Of a stretch of DNA of 64,000 nt, positions 1-8,219 are shown one piece after another. The DNA comes from CAVXEF01 sp963827315 (lineage in GTDB: Bacteria; Planctomycetota; Phycisphaerae; Sedimentisphaerales; Anaerobacaceae). Each line of letters starts with the position of its first letter. Position 1 is the first letter of the stretch. A program made the position numbers and the translations under genes. Under the pieces are notes generated by a model. That model saw nothing but the letters and a program-made list of their open reading frames with translations. It was not told the DNA's origin and searched no databases. The stretch spans positions 1 through 64,000 of the forward strand of contig CAWHAL010000002.1 of assembly GCA_963827315.1 (NCBI GenBank), written 5' to 3'.

Positions 1-3000
1 TCGCCGGTCATCGTTATCGTCTTGGGATTCTCACTGCCCGTAAGACCACCACTCCAGGAGTCGAACGACCAGCCTAACGATGGATTGGCTGTCAGGTTCA
101 CATCCGTACCGTACGTGTATGTAGCCTGATCCGGCACCTTTGTTACCGTACCATTGCCGACGATATTGATAGTCAGCGTATACTGGTCTGGTGCGAATGT
201 GGCTACGATAGAGTGGTTTGCATCCATCGTAATTGTAGTGACAGCGGCGTTCACATCGGCGATGGTGCTGGTATCTCCGGTCCAGTTAACAAAATGATAA
301 TTAGTGCTTGCTGATGCAACGATATTGGCACCAGTTCCATGGTTATACCAGTAGGTCCCTATACCGGGTGTGCTTACAGTACCACCCGTCGTAGTCGAGG
401 TTGTCAATGACCGTCTGAAAATAGTAGTAAAGTTCCAGACTATGCCTGTAGTAGTGCCGCCGGTGTTTTTCTCGTCGATACGCCAATAGTAGGTTGTGCC
501 GTTGGCTAATGTGTTGGGTTCGTAAGTTGTACCTGTCTGTTCGCCTTTATATTCACCTGCGCCAGGCGTTGGATTTGTGCCGAAATAGACAAGGTGCGAT
601 GTAGCACCGGAGCCGGCTGACCAGCTAATATCAGCGTTTACGTCGACGCCGGCCGCCCCACTGGTCGGACTCGGAAAAGTCGCCTGTCCGGGTGGCGGCG
701 GAATGGTAGTAAAGCTCCAGACTATGCCTGTAGTAGTGCCGCCGGCGTTCTTTTCATCTACACGCCAATAATATGTAGTGCTTGTAGCCATTGTCCCGGT
801 GTCATAGGTTAAAACTGTCCCATCAGCAATGACCTTGGTTACCGGTGGAGTTACAGTGCCGAAATATACATCGCGAGATGTAACGGTACCGCTGCCTGCC
901 GCCCAGCTTAGGTCCTGTGTCCTGCTGACGTTTGTTGCGCCAGTAGACGGGACAGGACTGCTTGCCTGTCCGGGCGGAGGAGGAACAGTCGTAAAGCTCC
1001 AGACTATGCCTGTAGTAGTGCCGCCGGCGTTCTTTTCATCTACACGCCAATAATATGTAGTGCTTGTAGCCATTGTCCCGGTGTCATAGGTTAAAACTGT
1101 CCCATCAGCAATGACCTTGGTTACCGGTGGAGTTACAGTGCCGAAATATACATCGCGAGATGTAACGGTACCGCTGCCTGCCGCCCAGCTTAGGTCCTGT
1201 GTCCTGCTGACGTTTGTTGCGCCAGTAGACGGGACAGGACTGCTTGCCTGTCCGGGCGGAGGAGGAACAGTCGTAAAGCTCCAGACTATGCCTGTAGTAG
1301 TACCGCCGGCGTTCTTTTCATCTACACGCCAATAATATGTAGTGCTTGTAGCCATTGTCCCGGTGTCATAGGTTAAAACTGTCCCATCAGCAATGACCTT
1401 GGTTACCGGTGGAGTTACAGTGCCGAAATATACATCGCGAGAAGTTACGATACCGCTGCCTGCCGCCCAGCTTAGGTCCTGTGTCCTGCTGACGTTTGTT
1501 GCGCCAGTAGACGGGACAGGACTGCTTGCCTGTCCGGGCGGAGGAGGAACAGTCGTAAAGCTCCAGACTATGCCTGTAGTAGTACCGCCGGCGTTCTTTT
1601 CATCTACACGCCAATAATATGTAGTGCTTGTAGCCATTGTCCCGGTGTCATAGGTTAAAACTGTCCCATCAGCAATGACCTTGGTTACCGGTGGAGTTAC
1701 AGTGCCGAAATATACATCGCGAGAAGTTACGATACCGCTGCCTGCCGCCCAGCTTAGGTCCTGTGTCCTGCTGACATTTGTTGCGCCAGTGGACGGTGTT
1801 GGAGTAGTCGCCTGACCGGGCGGAGGAGGAACAGTAGTAAAGCTCCAGACTATGCCTGTTGTAGTGCCGCCGGCGTTCTTTTCATCTACACGCCAATAAT
1901 ATGTAGTGCTTGTAGCCATTGTCCCGGTGTCATAGGTTAAAACTGTCCCATCAGCAATGACCTTGGTTACCGGTGGAGTTACAGTGCCGAAATATACATC
2001 GCGAGAAGTTACGATACCGCTGCCTGCCGCCCAGCTTAGGTCCTGTGTCCGGCTGACATCTGTTGCACCAGTGGACGGGACAGGACTGCTTGCCTGTCCG
2101 GGTGGGCTGATGACGCCCCCTTCAGGCTTGAGCGCAATGGTCATATGTCCGTCAACACTTGATGTTACCGTCGCCGTAGTCGAACCGGTACCGGTACCTC
2201 CGGCAGTTGATTTGAGGCCTGTTGCCACTCCTATGCCTCCGCCGTTGCTCGAGGTGGTTCCTCCATCCGATTGCTCTGTGAGGCTTGAGAGATTTGTGTT
2301 CGTCCAACTTGACCACGCTGCTGAGGTTGAGTCGTTATCTCTTGATGCCGCAAGCACGATCAAGTCGTTATTGACGCTTGTGGTGACCGCTCCGAATGTC
2401 GTAGTGGTTGAGGCCGTTGCTTTCGTTCCACCTGCCGTTACGTCCCACGGGTTGCCAGTTGTGGTAACACCGCGGAAGGTGAGTATCCTTCCGTAGACGT
2501 GGTCTCCCGGGTCACCCACGGTCGGCGAACTCATTGATGACGACGTCGCCCGGCACCAGAACACGGTGATACGCGTTCCGCTCGTTGTCGTTCCAGTTGC
2601 CTGCGGGCTGTTATCTACATTCGCGAAACCTGCCGATGTCGTAAGCGTTACCGCCTCACCTCCGCATGACTCAACAAAAAGAAGCGCAATGTCGCCCGCC
2701 AGATGCGTCGGCCAGGCGACGGTAATCGCCCCTGTGCCAGACTGAGCGGTTCCGGCTGCGACGAACACAACCTGGGGTTCGAGGATGGTGAAATTGGCAT
2801 TAGAAGTGTCCTCATAGGTGTTTCCTGAACCGTCGTGGACGACAATTCTTATTCGACAGGTTGTAGAAGGCGTATTCGGTACAGTCCAGGTATAATAACC
2901 ATCGTGCGGCTCGCCTGTGGCGATTGTAGTCCAATTTGTGCCGCCGTTGGTGGAATAATAAAGGTCAACGCTTGTAATACCCACATCGTCGTTGGCAATC

Positions 3001-4340
3001 CACTTGATTTGTTGCTGCTGGCCGGCCGCCACTGTTTCGCCGCCATTGGGTTTAAGAACTTCGCCATACGGGCTTACCGGGATGTAAACATGTTTCATTA
3101 TGCAATGAATGGCGCCGGCTAAAGAGATAACACCAGAACAGTCAAGAGGAACAATTGTATAGCCGGGCATAGCCGATGCATAGGTGGCCAGTGCGGTGGC
3201 GTCATTCGCGTGATTATATGTCGGAACGAATACCTTCTTATTTATGATGGCTATGTTTGTATAGGTATAATGAGTGCCGCTGCCTGTCTCGTTACCACTG
3301 GAACTCCAGGAGGGGGTACGGTAAACGGTATAACCCCTTGCCGCCATAGCGGTTGCGGCATTTTCCGTTGTAGTTCTTGAGGTCGGATAATTACTGGTTG
3401 GGAATTGTCCTATTACAACTTTATTATTTCCAATCGGCATAAACCACATATCAATGTGACCTGTGGAGTCCATGGTTGAAATCAATCTCGGGAAAATTGT
3501 CTGGGTAGTATTAAAATAATCGTGGAAGCTCTGTATAATCTGGGCCTCGGTTCTGGTGGGATTTTCGTCAACAATTAAATGGCTGGAGAATCCATCTCCA
3601 TTGGAGAAGTTAAGGAAGTTTCCGCCGCCGTGGATAATGCTGGTAGCGTCTGAGGTGCCGCCGAAATTGGCTAAAGGTTCAACCGCAGGATATGGAACAG
3701 TGCTAGTTGCGCAAAAAGCAGGATATGCATCATCATTCGGACGGACACGGTTATACTTATGGTCTATGATAGCCGGGGTGTTGCTATTCTGGATGACAGA
3801 TCTTGGGCCGCCGTCGCAAATCCAGATAGAGTCGAAGTTGTAATAGAAGAACCTGACACGGTCCATATCCGCAGGCGGACTGTGAGATGTCAATGAAGAG
3901 GTACAAGATGTCTGTTGGGCGGCATCCGCGACGCCTATAAACACCAGCGAATTCATATTCGGGTCGGTAGTAACCCCAACGATGAAGTCAGTTAGTATAG
4001 TCCGCTGATCGGTTGACGCTCCCTCCCAGGCAATTATTGGGCCGTAAACCGCCTCGTATTCGGCGGGTGTATAGACCGTCCCCGGCAGCACGTTAAGAGG
4101 ACCTATTTCTCCTTCAAGGGCTTTGATTTGTGGTTGGGGATTTTCCAGCAGCCACTGTTTTTCTTCAGGAGTTAAATATCTCGGCAGGCCGTCGGGGTAA
4201 TTCGCCTTGAGTGTTGCCTGCAATTCAGCCAGCGTAGTAGCTGCGTGTGTGTCAATAGGCAGTGCAAATACTGCTATTGCGCACAAAACCAACAGATGAA
4301 CCATTGTTTTTACTTTTGCCGTTGTTAAAAACCGTTTCAT
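1..4340 (-). CDS. Giant secreted peptidylarginine/agmatine deiminase-like protein with FN3-like repeats (3' end outside window)
   Basis: The frame is open from an ATG at 4340 to the window edge, about 1,446 codons without stop. GGAGG lies 8 bases before the ATG, and a signal peptide follows (MKRFLTTAKVKTMVHLLVLC, then a short Ala-rich cleavage region). The first ~400 residues resemble the PAD_porph/agmatine deiminase family: WICDGGP, IIHGGGNF, TGHIDMWF (catalytic His) and GAIHCIM (catalytic Cys). Next come a Kre9/KNH-like beta domain, another beta domain, five almost identical 94-residue FN3-like repeats, one diverged copy and InlB-B/Flg_new-like repeats. Family enzymes hydrolyse guanidino groups; the real substrate is unknown. 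The usual R-D-x-G-P motif reads C-D-G-G-P, so activity is uncertain. An exported surface or extracellular location is inferred. Confidence 0.8.
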   Translation of the reverse strand, partial: MKRFLTTAKVKTMVHLLVLCAIAVFALPIDTHAATTLAELQATLKANYPDGLPRYLTPEEKQWLLENPQPQIKALEGEIGPLNVLPGTVYTPAEYEAVYGPIIAWEGASTDQRTILTDFIVGVTTDPNMNSLVFIGVADAAQQTSCTSSLTSHSPPADMDRVRFFYYNFDSIWICDGGPRSVIQNSNTPAIIDHKYNRVRPNDDAYPAFCATSTVPYPAVEPLANFGGTSDATSIIHGGGNFLNFSNGDGFSSHLIVDENPTRTEAQIIQSFHDYFNTTQTIFPRLISTMDSTGHIDMWFMPIGNNKVVIGQFPTSNYPTSRTTTENAATAMAARGYTVYRTPSWSSSGNETGSGTHYTYTNIAIINKKVFVPTYNHANDATALATYASAMPGYTIVPLDCSGVISLAGAIHCIMKHVYIPVSPYGEVLKPNGGETVAAGQQQQIKWIANDDVGITSVDLYYSTNGGTNWTTIATGEPHDGYYTWTVPNTPSTTCRIRIVVHDGSGNTYEDTSNANFTILEPQVVFVAAGTAQSGTGAITVAWPTHLAGDIALLFVESCGGEAVTLTTSAGFANVDNSPQATGTTTSGTRITVFWCRATSSSMSSPTVGDPGDHVYGRILTFRGVTTTGNPWDVTAGGTKATASTTTTFGAVTTSVNNDLIVLAASRDNDSTSAAWSSWTNTNLSSLTEQSDGGTTSSNGGGIGVATGLKSTAGGTGTGSTTATVTSSVDGHMTIALKPEGGVISPPGQASSPVPSTGATDVSRTQDLSWAAGSGIVTSRDVYFGTVTPPVTKVIADGTVLTYDTGTMATSTTYYWRVDEKNAGGTTTGIVWSFTTVPPPPGQATTPTPSTGATNVSRTQDLSWAAGSGIVTSRDVYFGTVTPPVTKVIADGTVLTYDTGTMATSTTYYWRVDEKNAGGTTTGIVWSFTTVPPPPGQASSPVPSTGATNVSRTQDLSWAAGSGIVTSRDVYFGTVTPPVTKVIADGTVLTYDTGTMATSTTYYWRVDEKNAGGTTTGIVWSFTTVPPPPGQASSPVPSTGATNVSRTQDLSWAAGSGTVTSRDVYFGTVTPPVTKVIADGTVLTYDTGTMATSTTYYWRVDEKNAGGTTTGIVWSFTTVPPPPGQASSPVPSTGATNVSRTQDLSWAAGSGTVTSRDVYFGTVTPPVTKVIADGTVLTYDTGTMATSTTYYWRVDEKNAGGTTTGIVWSFTTIPPPPGQATFPSPTSGAAGVDVNADISWSAGSGATSHLVYFGTNPTPGAGEYKGEQTGTTYEPNTLANGTTYYWRIDEKNTGGTTTGIVWNFTTIFRRSLTTSTTTGGTVSTPGIGTYWYNHGTGANIVASASTNYHFVNWTGDTSTIADVNAAVTTITMDANHSIVATFAPDQYTLTINIVGNGTVTKVPDQATYTYGTDVNLTANPSLGWSFDSWSGGLTGSENPKTITMTG
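413..2104 (-). repeat. Tandem 282-bp (94-codon) FN3-like repeats inside the giant secreted gene
   Basis: Five copies of a 282-bp unit lie head to tail between about 695 and 2104, nearly identical at DNA level, with a diverged sixth copy at about 413-694. Each encodes an FN3-like module with a DVYFGT strand, a TTYYWRVDEKNAGG strand and a final WSFTT. The period is an exact codon multiple, so copy number can change without a frameshift. Near-identity implies recent duplication or gene conversion. Confidence 0.9.
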
Positions 4341-4404
4341 CACCCTTACCTCCACAGATTTTTCAGATAAATAAATTTTCTTCTTGCCGGCTGCGCCCTA
4401 TGCG

Positions 4405-4523
4405 CGTACCCAGCCTATACATCCCTGCCTGGTAAATAGATAGGCTGGACTTTGCTGTAATCTGCCCAGCCTTTTCATCCGTGAAATGGAAAGCGAAAAA
4501 CCATCAGCCTATATCGGCTGATG
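4405..4523 (-). promoter_or_regulatory. Structured 5' leader of the giant secreted gene (possible riboswitch)
   Basis: On the minus strand this leader has a clean hairpin (4502-4523, arms CATCAGCC/GGCTGATG). After it come three pieces that can pair in two exclusive ways: CCAGCCTA (4441-4448) can pair with AGGCTGG upstream (4466-4472) or TAGGCTGG downstream (4410-4417). The core GCAAAG, a CCTAT segment and the distal TAGGCTGGGTA resemble parts of the c-di-GMP-I (GEMM) riboswitch, but the usual GGGCAAACC block is not clear. I am sure of the structure, not of the ligand. Confidence 0.4.
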
Positions 4524-4998
4524 ATTCCAACTGCTTTATTTACTTAAACTAAGAGTGCGCAATATGGGACTCCGGAACTGCTTTTCTTAGAGAAAGAAAG
4601 GCTTGTTTTTTCCCAACAATGGGATGAGAAAGCTTGAAACAAAACCCCAAAGGCTTTACCCACCACCACCTCCTCCTACTGTAACACAAAGCTATATAGA
4701 ACAGCATCTTATCAAACTAAGTGCTTAAAGTCAAGGAATTTATATACAGATTTAAGATTTCTTTGGGTGCCCTATAGAACTCGCATATCCCCTTGAAATT
4801 TGAAAGATTAAGGCACATACGACTAAAAATTGCCATAAAAAGGCCTTCCACGAACTGTAAAACGCGTTTTATGAGACCCCTTAAGGGCCATCCGTTTAAC
4901 TTGGACATATCTTTCTCTGGCACCTTATAAGATTCAAATCCTGGATATTATTGGAGAATACCACCCGTACCCTTCATACGGGAGGGTATTGATTTTGT

Positions 4999-5106
4999 CT
5001 ACTTAGTCCCTTCGGCGGGTTGGGGAACTGTTTCCGCTGATATAACACCGCCCGCAACGACATTATCATCGCTGTTATAAAGTACAAGCCTCTGGCCGGG
5101 ACGCGG
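4999..5106 (-). pseudogene. Orphan 3' end of an mnmA-like gene
   Basis: The minus strand encodes about 35 codons ending at a stop at 4999. They read PGQRLVLYNSDDNVVAGG, then VISAETVP, and match the C-terminus of the intact MnmA at 8220-9401 (PGQRLVIYNSDDNIVVGG). The similarity runs on for about 20 bases past the stop. Nothing of the rest of MnmA is present: the homology ends abruptly where an RND pump tail begins on the opposite strand. It is a non-functional remnant. Confidence 0.75.
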
Positions 5107-5322
5107 CGGATTCGGCCTTGTCTGATGACAACAGCGACGACTATCTTGGCGCTTTTGCCTGTGTTGACCAGCACGGGGCGAGGAAGCGATATTATGGTGC
5201 CGATGGCGATACCGTCGTTTGGCGGGATGACTATTGAGATACTTACAATGCTTATCGTGCCAGTCCTGTATAGTTCGATGAAAGAACTCAAGTACAAAAA
5301 CGCCATCAAACCATCTGCTTGA
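5104..5322 (+). pseudogene. Orphan C-terminal end of a CusA/CzcA-type RND efflux pump
   Basis: About 72 codons match the last transmembrane region of heavy-metal RND transporters: RRIRPCLMTTATTILALLPV, then GRGSDIMVPMAIPSFGGMTI and the final helix ending VPVLYSSMKE, with a natural stop at 5322. The ~950 residues that should precede it are absent. The fragment abuts the mnmA tail at about 5101-5107, so the junction is a rearrangement scar. No function is expected. Confidence 0.75.
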
Positions 5323-5580
5323 AACAGAAAAAGCGGAACCTCGCCGCGTGCAACAACCGCTCTGCCTCGAAAAATGGGAATCACCTCAGCCTAAAGGCCC
5401 CCAATTACACAAAATACGCCATCCCCCCATATTAACACCTGCCGATAAAAAAAATAAAAAATGTCGCTTTTTACAAATTGACTTGATATTATAGTCGGCA
5501 ATCAGCTTGCTTCTCAAAGAGCGATTCAGCCAATTGTAATAAAAGGTCTGGTCGGAAATATAAAAAGAGGAGCAGATAAG

Positions 5581-5802
5581 ATGGGGTATGGGGGCAGCCA
5601 AGGTGAACGTTCTCCGCATGCGGGGAGAAAAAAAAGAAGATGCAACATCCCTGCACAAGCAAAAAAAAACTCTGAAAAAACGGGGGTTACACACTCGAAC
5701 GTGGTTGAGCTTGGGAGTACCAAAGTCACTCGCAAGCAGGTTGTGGAAACCCTAAAAAGCCGAAAAGGACAGATCGCAGAAATATCTCGACCCAGGCTAT
5801 AG
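5581..5802 (+). CDS. Small hypothetical protein (weak)
   Basis: A 73-codon frame with AGGAG 8 bases before its ATG. The product is basic and Ser/Lys-rich with no recognised domain, signal peptide or membrane segment. It ends 48 bases before the MEDS-domain gene and could be its leader peptide or a chance frame. I do not recognise it. Confidence 0.3.
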   Translation: MGYGGSQGERSPHAGRKKRRCNIPAQAKKNSEKTGVTHSNVVELGSTKVTRKQVVETLKSRKGQIAEISRPRL

Positions 5803-5849
5803 GTGTAAGGTTACAATGACAGCTTCTCTAAAACGAAAGGCGATAGCTG

Positions 5850-6512
5850 ATGGAAGAAACAGAACAACTCGTTAGGGAAAGCGGAATTGATGTATTAGGC
5901 AGCGTCCTGTGGGGCACGCATGTTTGCCTGTTTTACAGGACAAAACAAGACCTGATTAATGTTCTCGTTCCTTACTTCAAAGCAGGGCTGGAAAATAATG
6001 AATTCTGTATGTGGATTACTTCCGACCCTCTCGACCCGACGGAAGCCAAAAACGTCCTGAAAAAAGCTATGCCCGATTTCGACAAATATTTGAAAAAGGG
6101 GCAAATAGAAATCCTTCCCTATGACCAGTGGTATCTTGACAAGGGCGTTTTTGACAGGAAACGGGTGATAAAAGGATGTATGGGTAAACTCAACTTGGCT
6201 CTAAGCAATGGATATGCAGGCACGAGGATGACCGGTAACACAGCTTGGCTTGATGAAGGACTTTGGAAAAGCTTCATCAAGTATGAGGCTCAGACAAATG
6301 AGACAATCAACAGATTACCGATAATTGCTGTTTGCACGTATTGCCTCGATAAATGCGGAACATCCGAAATTGTAGATGTGGTCAATAACCATCAGTTGGC
6401 CATTATCGAGAAGGAAGGCAGGTGGAAGCTTGCGAAAAATGCCGAGCGTAAGGCGCGGAAAAAAGGGCTCGGGAGTACCAGGCACAGCTTAAGTCCCTCG
6501 CTTCGCAGTTGA
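5850..6512 (+). CDS. MEDS-domain sensor, N-terminal part of a frameshifted sensor kinase
   Basis: The 220-residue frame is a MEDS domain (as in DcmR-type sensors): HVCLFY near the start, a WITSDPLD strand, the GYAGTRMTGN region and a C-terminal NNHQLAIIEKEGRWKLA helix entering a coiled linker. After the linker the frame degenerates (KKGLGSTRHSLSP) and stops at 6512. From about 6465 the -1 frame reads EYQAQLKSLASQLTLSEERE, which continues the linker straight into the kinase. The two frames are therefore almost certainly one MEDS-histidine kinase gene broken near the six-A run at 6459-6464. The start is supported by AAGGCGA upstream. The family is proposed to sense small organic ligands; the ligand here is unknown. 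Confidence 0.75.
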   Translation: MEETEQLVRESGIDVLGSVLWGTHVCLFYRTKQDLINVLVPYFKAGLENNEFCMWITSDPLDPTEAKNVLKKAMPDFDKYLKKGQIEILPYDQWYLDKGVFDRKRVIKGCMGKLNLALSNGYAGTRMTGNTAWLDEGLWKSFIKYEAQTNETINRLPIIAVCTYCLDKCGTSEIVDVVNNHQLAIIEKEGRWKLAKNAERKARKKGLGSTRHSLSPSLRS

Positions 6513-7165
6513 CCTTGTCTGAGGAGCGAGAGAGACGCCGCATTGCTGTAAAACTCCATGACCAAATTGCTCAGTCGCTGGCCATTTCAAAAAGCAAGCT
6601 GGATACGCTCCGCTCACCTGTACCTTCCCAGGACCTCGCCAAAAAAGCAAATGAAATCAGCAATTCGCTTTCTCAGACCATTCAGGACATCCGGTCGCTG
6701 ATGTTGGACCTTAGTTACCCCGTACTCTATGAATTAGGTTTTGAGGCGGCGGTGGCCGCATGGCTTGTCGAACAAATCCAGGAAAAATATGGTATCGCAT
6801 CTGAATTTGAGGACGATGAACAGTCCAAGCCGCTTGATGACGATGTTCGTATCCTTTTGTTCCGTGATGTGCGAGAGCTGCTTATCAATGTCGTCAAGCA
6901 CGCCAAAGCAAAGAAAGTGAAAGTTTCTATACGAAAGGCCGGCAGCCAGATACAGATCAGAGTCGAAGATGATGGAGTTGGCTTTAATGTTGCCGAAGTC
7001 ATGTCGACTTCAGCCGCAGCAGGTAGTTTCGGGTTTTTCAGTATCCGGGAGCGGCTGGAAGAGCTGGGAGGTCATCTTGAGATTGAATCCAGCCCACGCT
7101 GCGGGTGCAGGGTTACAATAATGGCGCCGCTAAAACGGCAAAGTACCAAAGAAAAACAAAAATGA
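6509..7165 (+). CDS. NarX/DegS-type histidine kinase, C-terminal part of the frameshifted MEDS kinase
   Basis: The region has a HisKA_3 dimerisation helix with the phospho-acceptor His in EERERRRIAVKLHDQIAQS, then a HATPase domain: N box ELLINVVKHA, G1 EDDGVGF, G2 GSFGFFSIRERLEELGG. A TTG at 6509 could start it, but no ribosome site is convincing and the coding frame extends upstream into the MEDS linker. I read it as the kinase half of one gene. It overlaps the regulator start by four bases (ATGA), so the two are translationally coupled. It would be cytoplasmic because no membrane segment is seen. Confidence 0.8.
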   Translation: MTLSEERERRRIAVKLHDQIAQSLAISKSKLDTLRSPVPSQDLAKKANEISNSLSQTIQDIRSLMLDLSYPVLYELGFEAAVAAWLVEQIQEKYGIASEFEDDEQSKPLDDDVRILLFRDVRELLINVVKHAKAKKVKVSIRKAGSQIQIRVEDDGVGFNVAEVMSTSAAAGSFGFFSIRERLEELGGHLEIESSPRCGCRVTIMAPLKRQSTKEKQK

Positions 7166-7818
7166 GTATAAAAATTTTATTAGCCGACGACCACGGAATT
7201 GTCCGAGAGGGGCTGCGGCTTCTACTCAATAAGGAAAGCGATATGGATGTAGTCGGTGAGGCTGAGGATGGCCGTAAGGCGCTTGAGCTTGTAAGCAAAC
7301 TGATGCCGGATGTAGTCGTTATGGACATAACTATGCCGAACCTTAATGGCGTTGATGCTACCCGCCAAATCACCAGCCAGTTCCCCAAAGTCAAGGTTAT
7401 TGCCTTGTCAATCCATTCCAACAGGCGATTTGTTGCCGATATGCTCAAGGCAGGCGCGTCCGGCTATATTTTGAAGGAATGTCTGTCCGATGAACTTGTC
7501 CAGGCCATCCGTGTCGTAGCTGCAGGGGTTCGCTATCTTAGCCCCACGATAACGGGCGTAGTGGTGGACAGCTACGTGGAGTACCTGTCAGCAACGCCGC
7601 CGGACTCGCCATTATCCATCCTCACGGAGCGGGAGCACGAGGTACTTCAACTCCTGGCCGAGGGTAAAAGCACAAAACAGATTGCTTTGGAGTTACACGT
7701 AAGCCCCAAGACGGTGGAGGCCAACCACCGCCAAATCATGGAAAAGCTGGATGTTCACAGCACAGCAGAGCTGACTAAATATGCCATCCGCGAAGGATTA
7801 ACCTCATTAGAGACTTAA
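7162..7818 (+). CDS. NarL/FixJ-family response regulator
   Basis: 218 residues starting at the ATG of the ATGA overlap with the kinase. The receiver domain has the acidic pair in LLADDHG, the phospho-acceptor Asp in DVVVMDITMPN, and the Thr/Lys switch region (ALSIHS, YILKE). The C-terminal LuxR-type helix-turn-helix is LTEREHEVLQLLAEGKSTKQ followed by IALELHVSPKTVEANH. It forms a two-component pair with the MEDS kinase and presumably activates or represses unlinked genes; its targets are not visible here. Confidence 0.93.
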   Translation: MSIKILLADDHGIVREGLRLLLNKESDMDVVGEAEDGRKALELVSKLMPDVVVMDITMPNLNGVDATRQITSQFPKVKVIALSIHSNRRFVADMLKAGASGYILKECLSDELVQAIRVVAAGVRYLSPTITGVVVDSYVEYLSATPPDSPLSILTEREHEVLQLLAEGKSTKQIALELHVSPKTVEANHRQIMEKLDVHSTAELTKYAIREGLTSLET

Positions 7819-8219
7819 AGTATACCGGACCAAAGACCTTACAACAACACAAAAACACCGTTTTCACCCCCGTAAACAGCCACAATAACCATAACTGCTG
7901 CCGGACGACACCATCCTTTTGCCTCTTCATAAATAGGGTTTTACGAAGCCCATATTTAGGAATATCCTATCCTGCCTTTTCTGCAATTAGACCGATAAAA
8001 ACCTTGATATTGGATTTCAGATGCGATCTTGAATGCAATGGGGGTTTTCCGGTAGGGAAGGAGAAAAAAAGTATATGGGGCCACCTGCTTCGAATGGTTC
8101 GCCGGTGCCTGAGGTACTGGTAAGCTGACTCGCCGAGGAAAAATCTGTTTATGGCTGATTCGGAGAGTAGGATGCTGAAAATTCAGGAGTTGGCAGGATA
8201 TTGATTTGTCTGTTTGGTT
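7819..8219 (-). other. Intergenic region between response regulator and mnmA, no gene recognised
   Basis: About 400 bases between two convergent genes. I see no coding signature, no RNA gene and no clear terminator. Near 8150-8219 about 20 bases match the flank of the mnmA tail fragment at 4980-4998, so that duplication included DNA beyond the stop codon. Confidence 0.5.

Noticed and set aside
829..2496. Plus-strand frames of 74 residues repeated every 282 bases and one of 179 residues
   Set aside because: They are antisense shadows of the tandem repeats in the minus-strand secreted gene; no ribosome sites and the repeat protein explains them.
4717..5384. Minus-strand frames at 4717-4923 and 4974-5384 as genes
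   Set aside because: The first has no support. The second runs antisense across an RND tail and out of frame across an mnmA tail; both homologies are in other frames.
6459..6464. Programmed -1 ribosomal frameshift in the MEDS kinase
   Set aside because: Six A and a G are present but the zero-frame codons do not sit in the A-AAA-AAG phase, and there is no obvious downstream stimulatory hairpin. An indel explains it more simply.
8074..8116. Micro-frame with ribosome site at about 8074 (MGPPASNGSPVPEVLVS)
   Set aside because: Only 17 residues, no homology I recognise and no terminator; chance is as likely.
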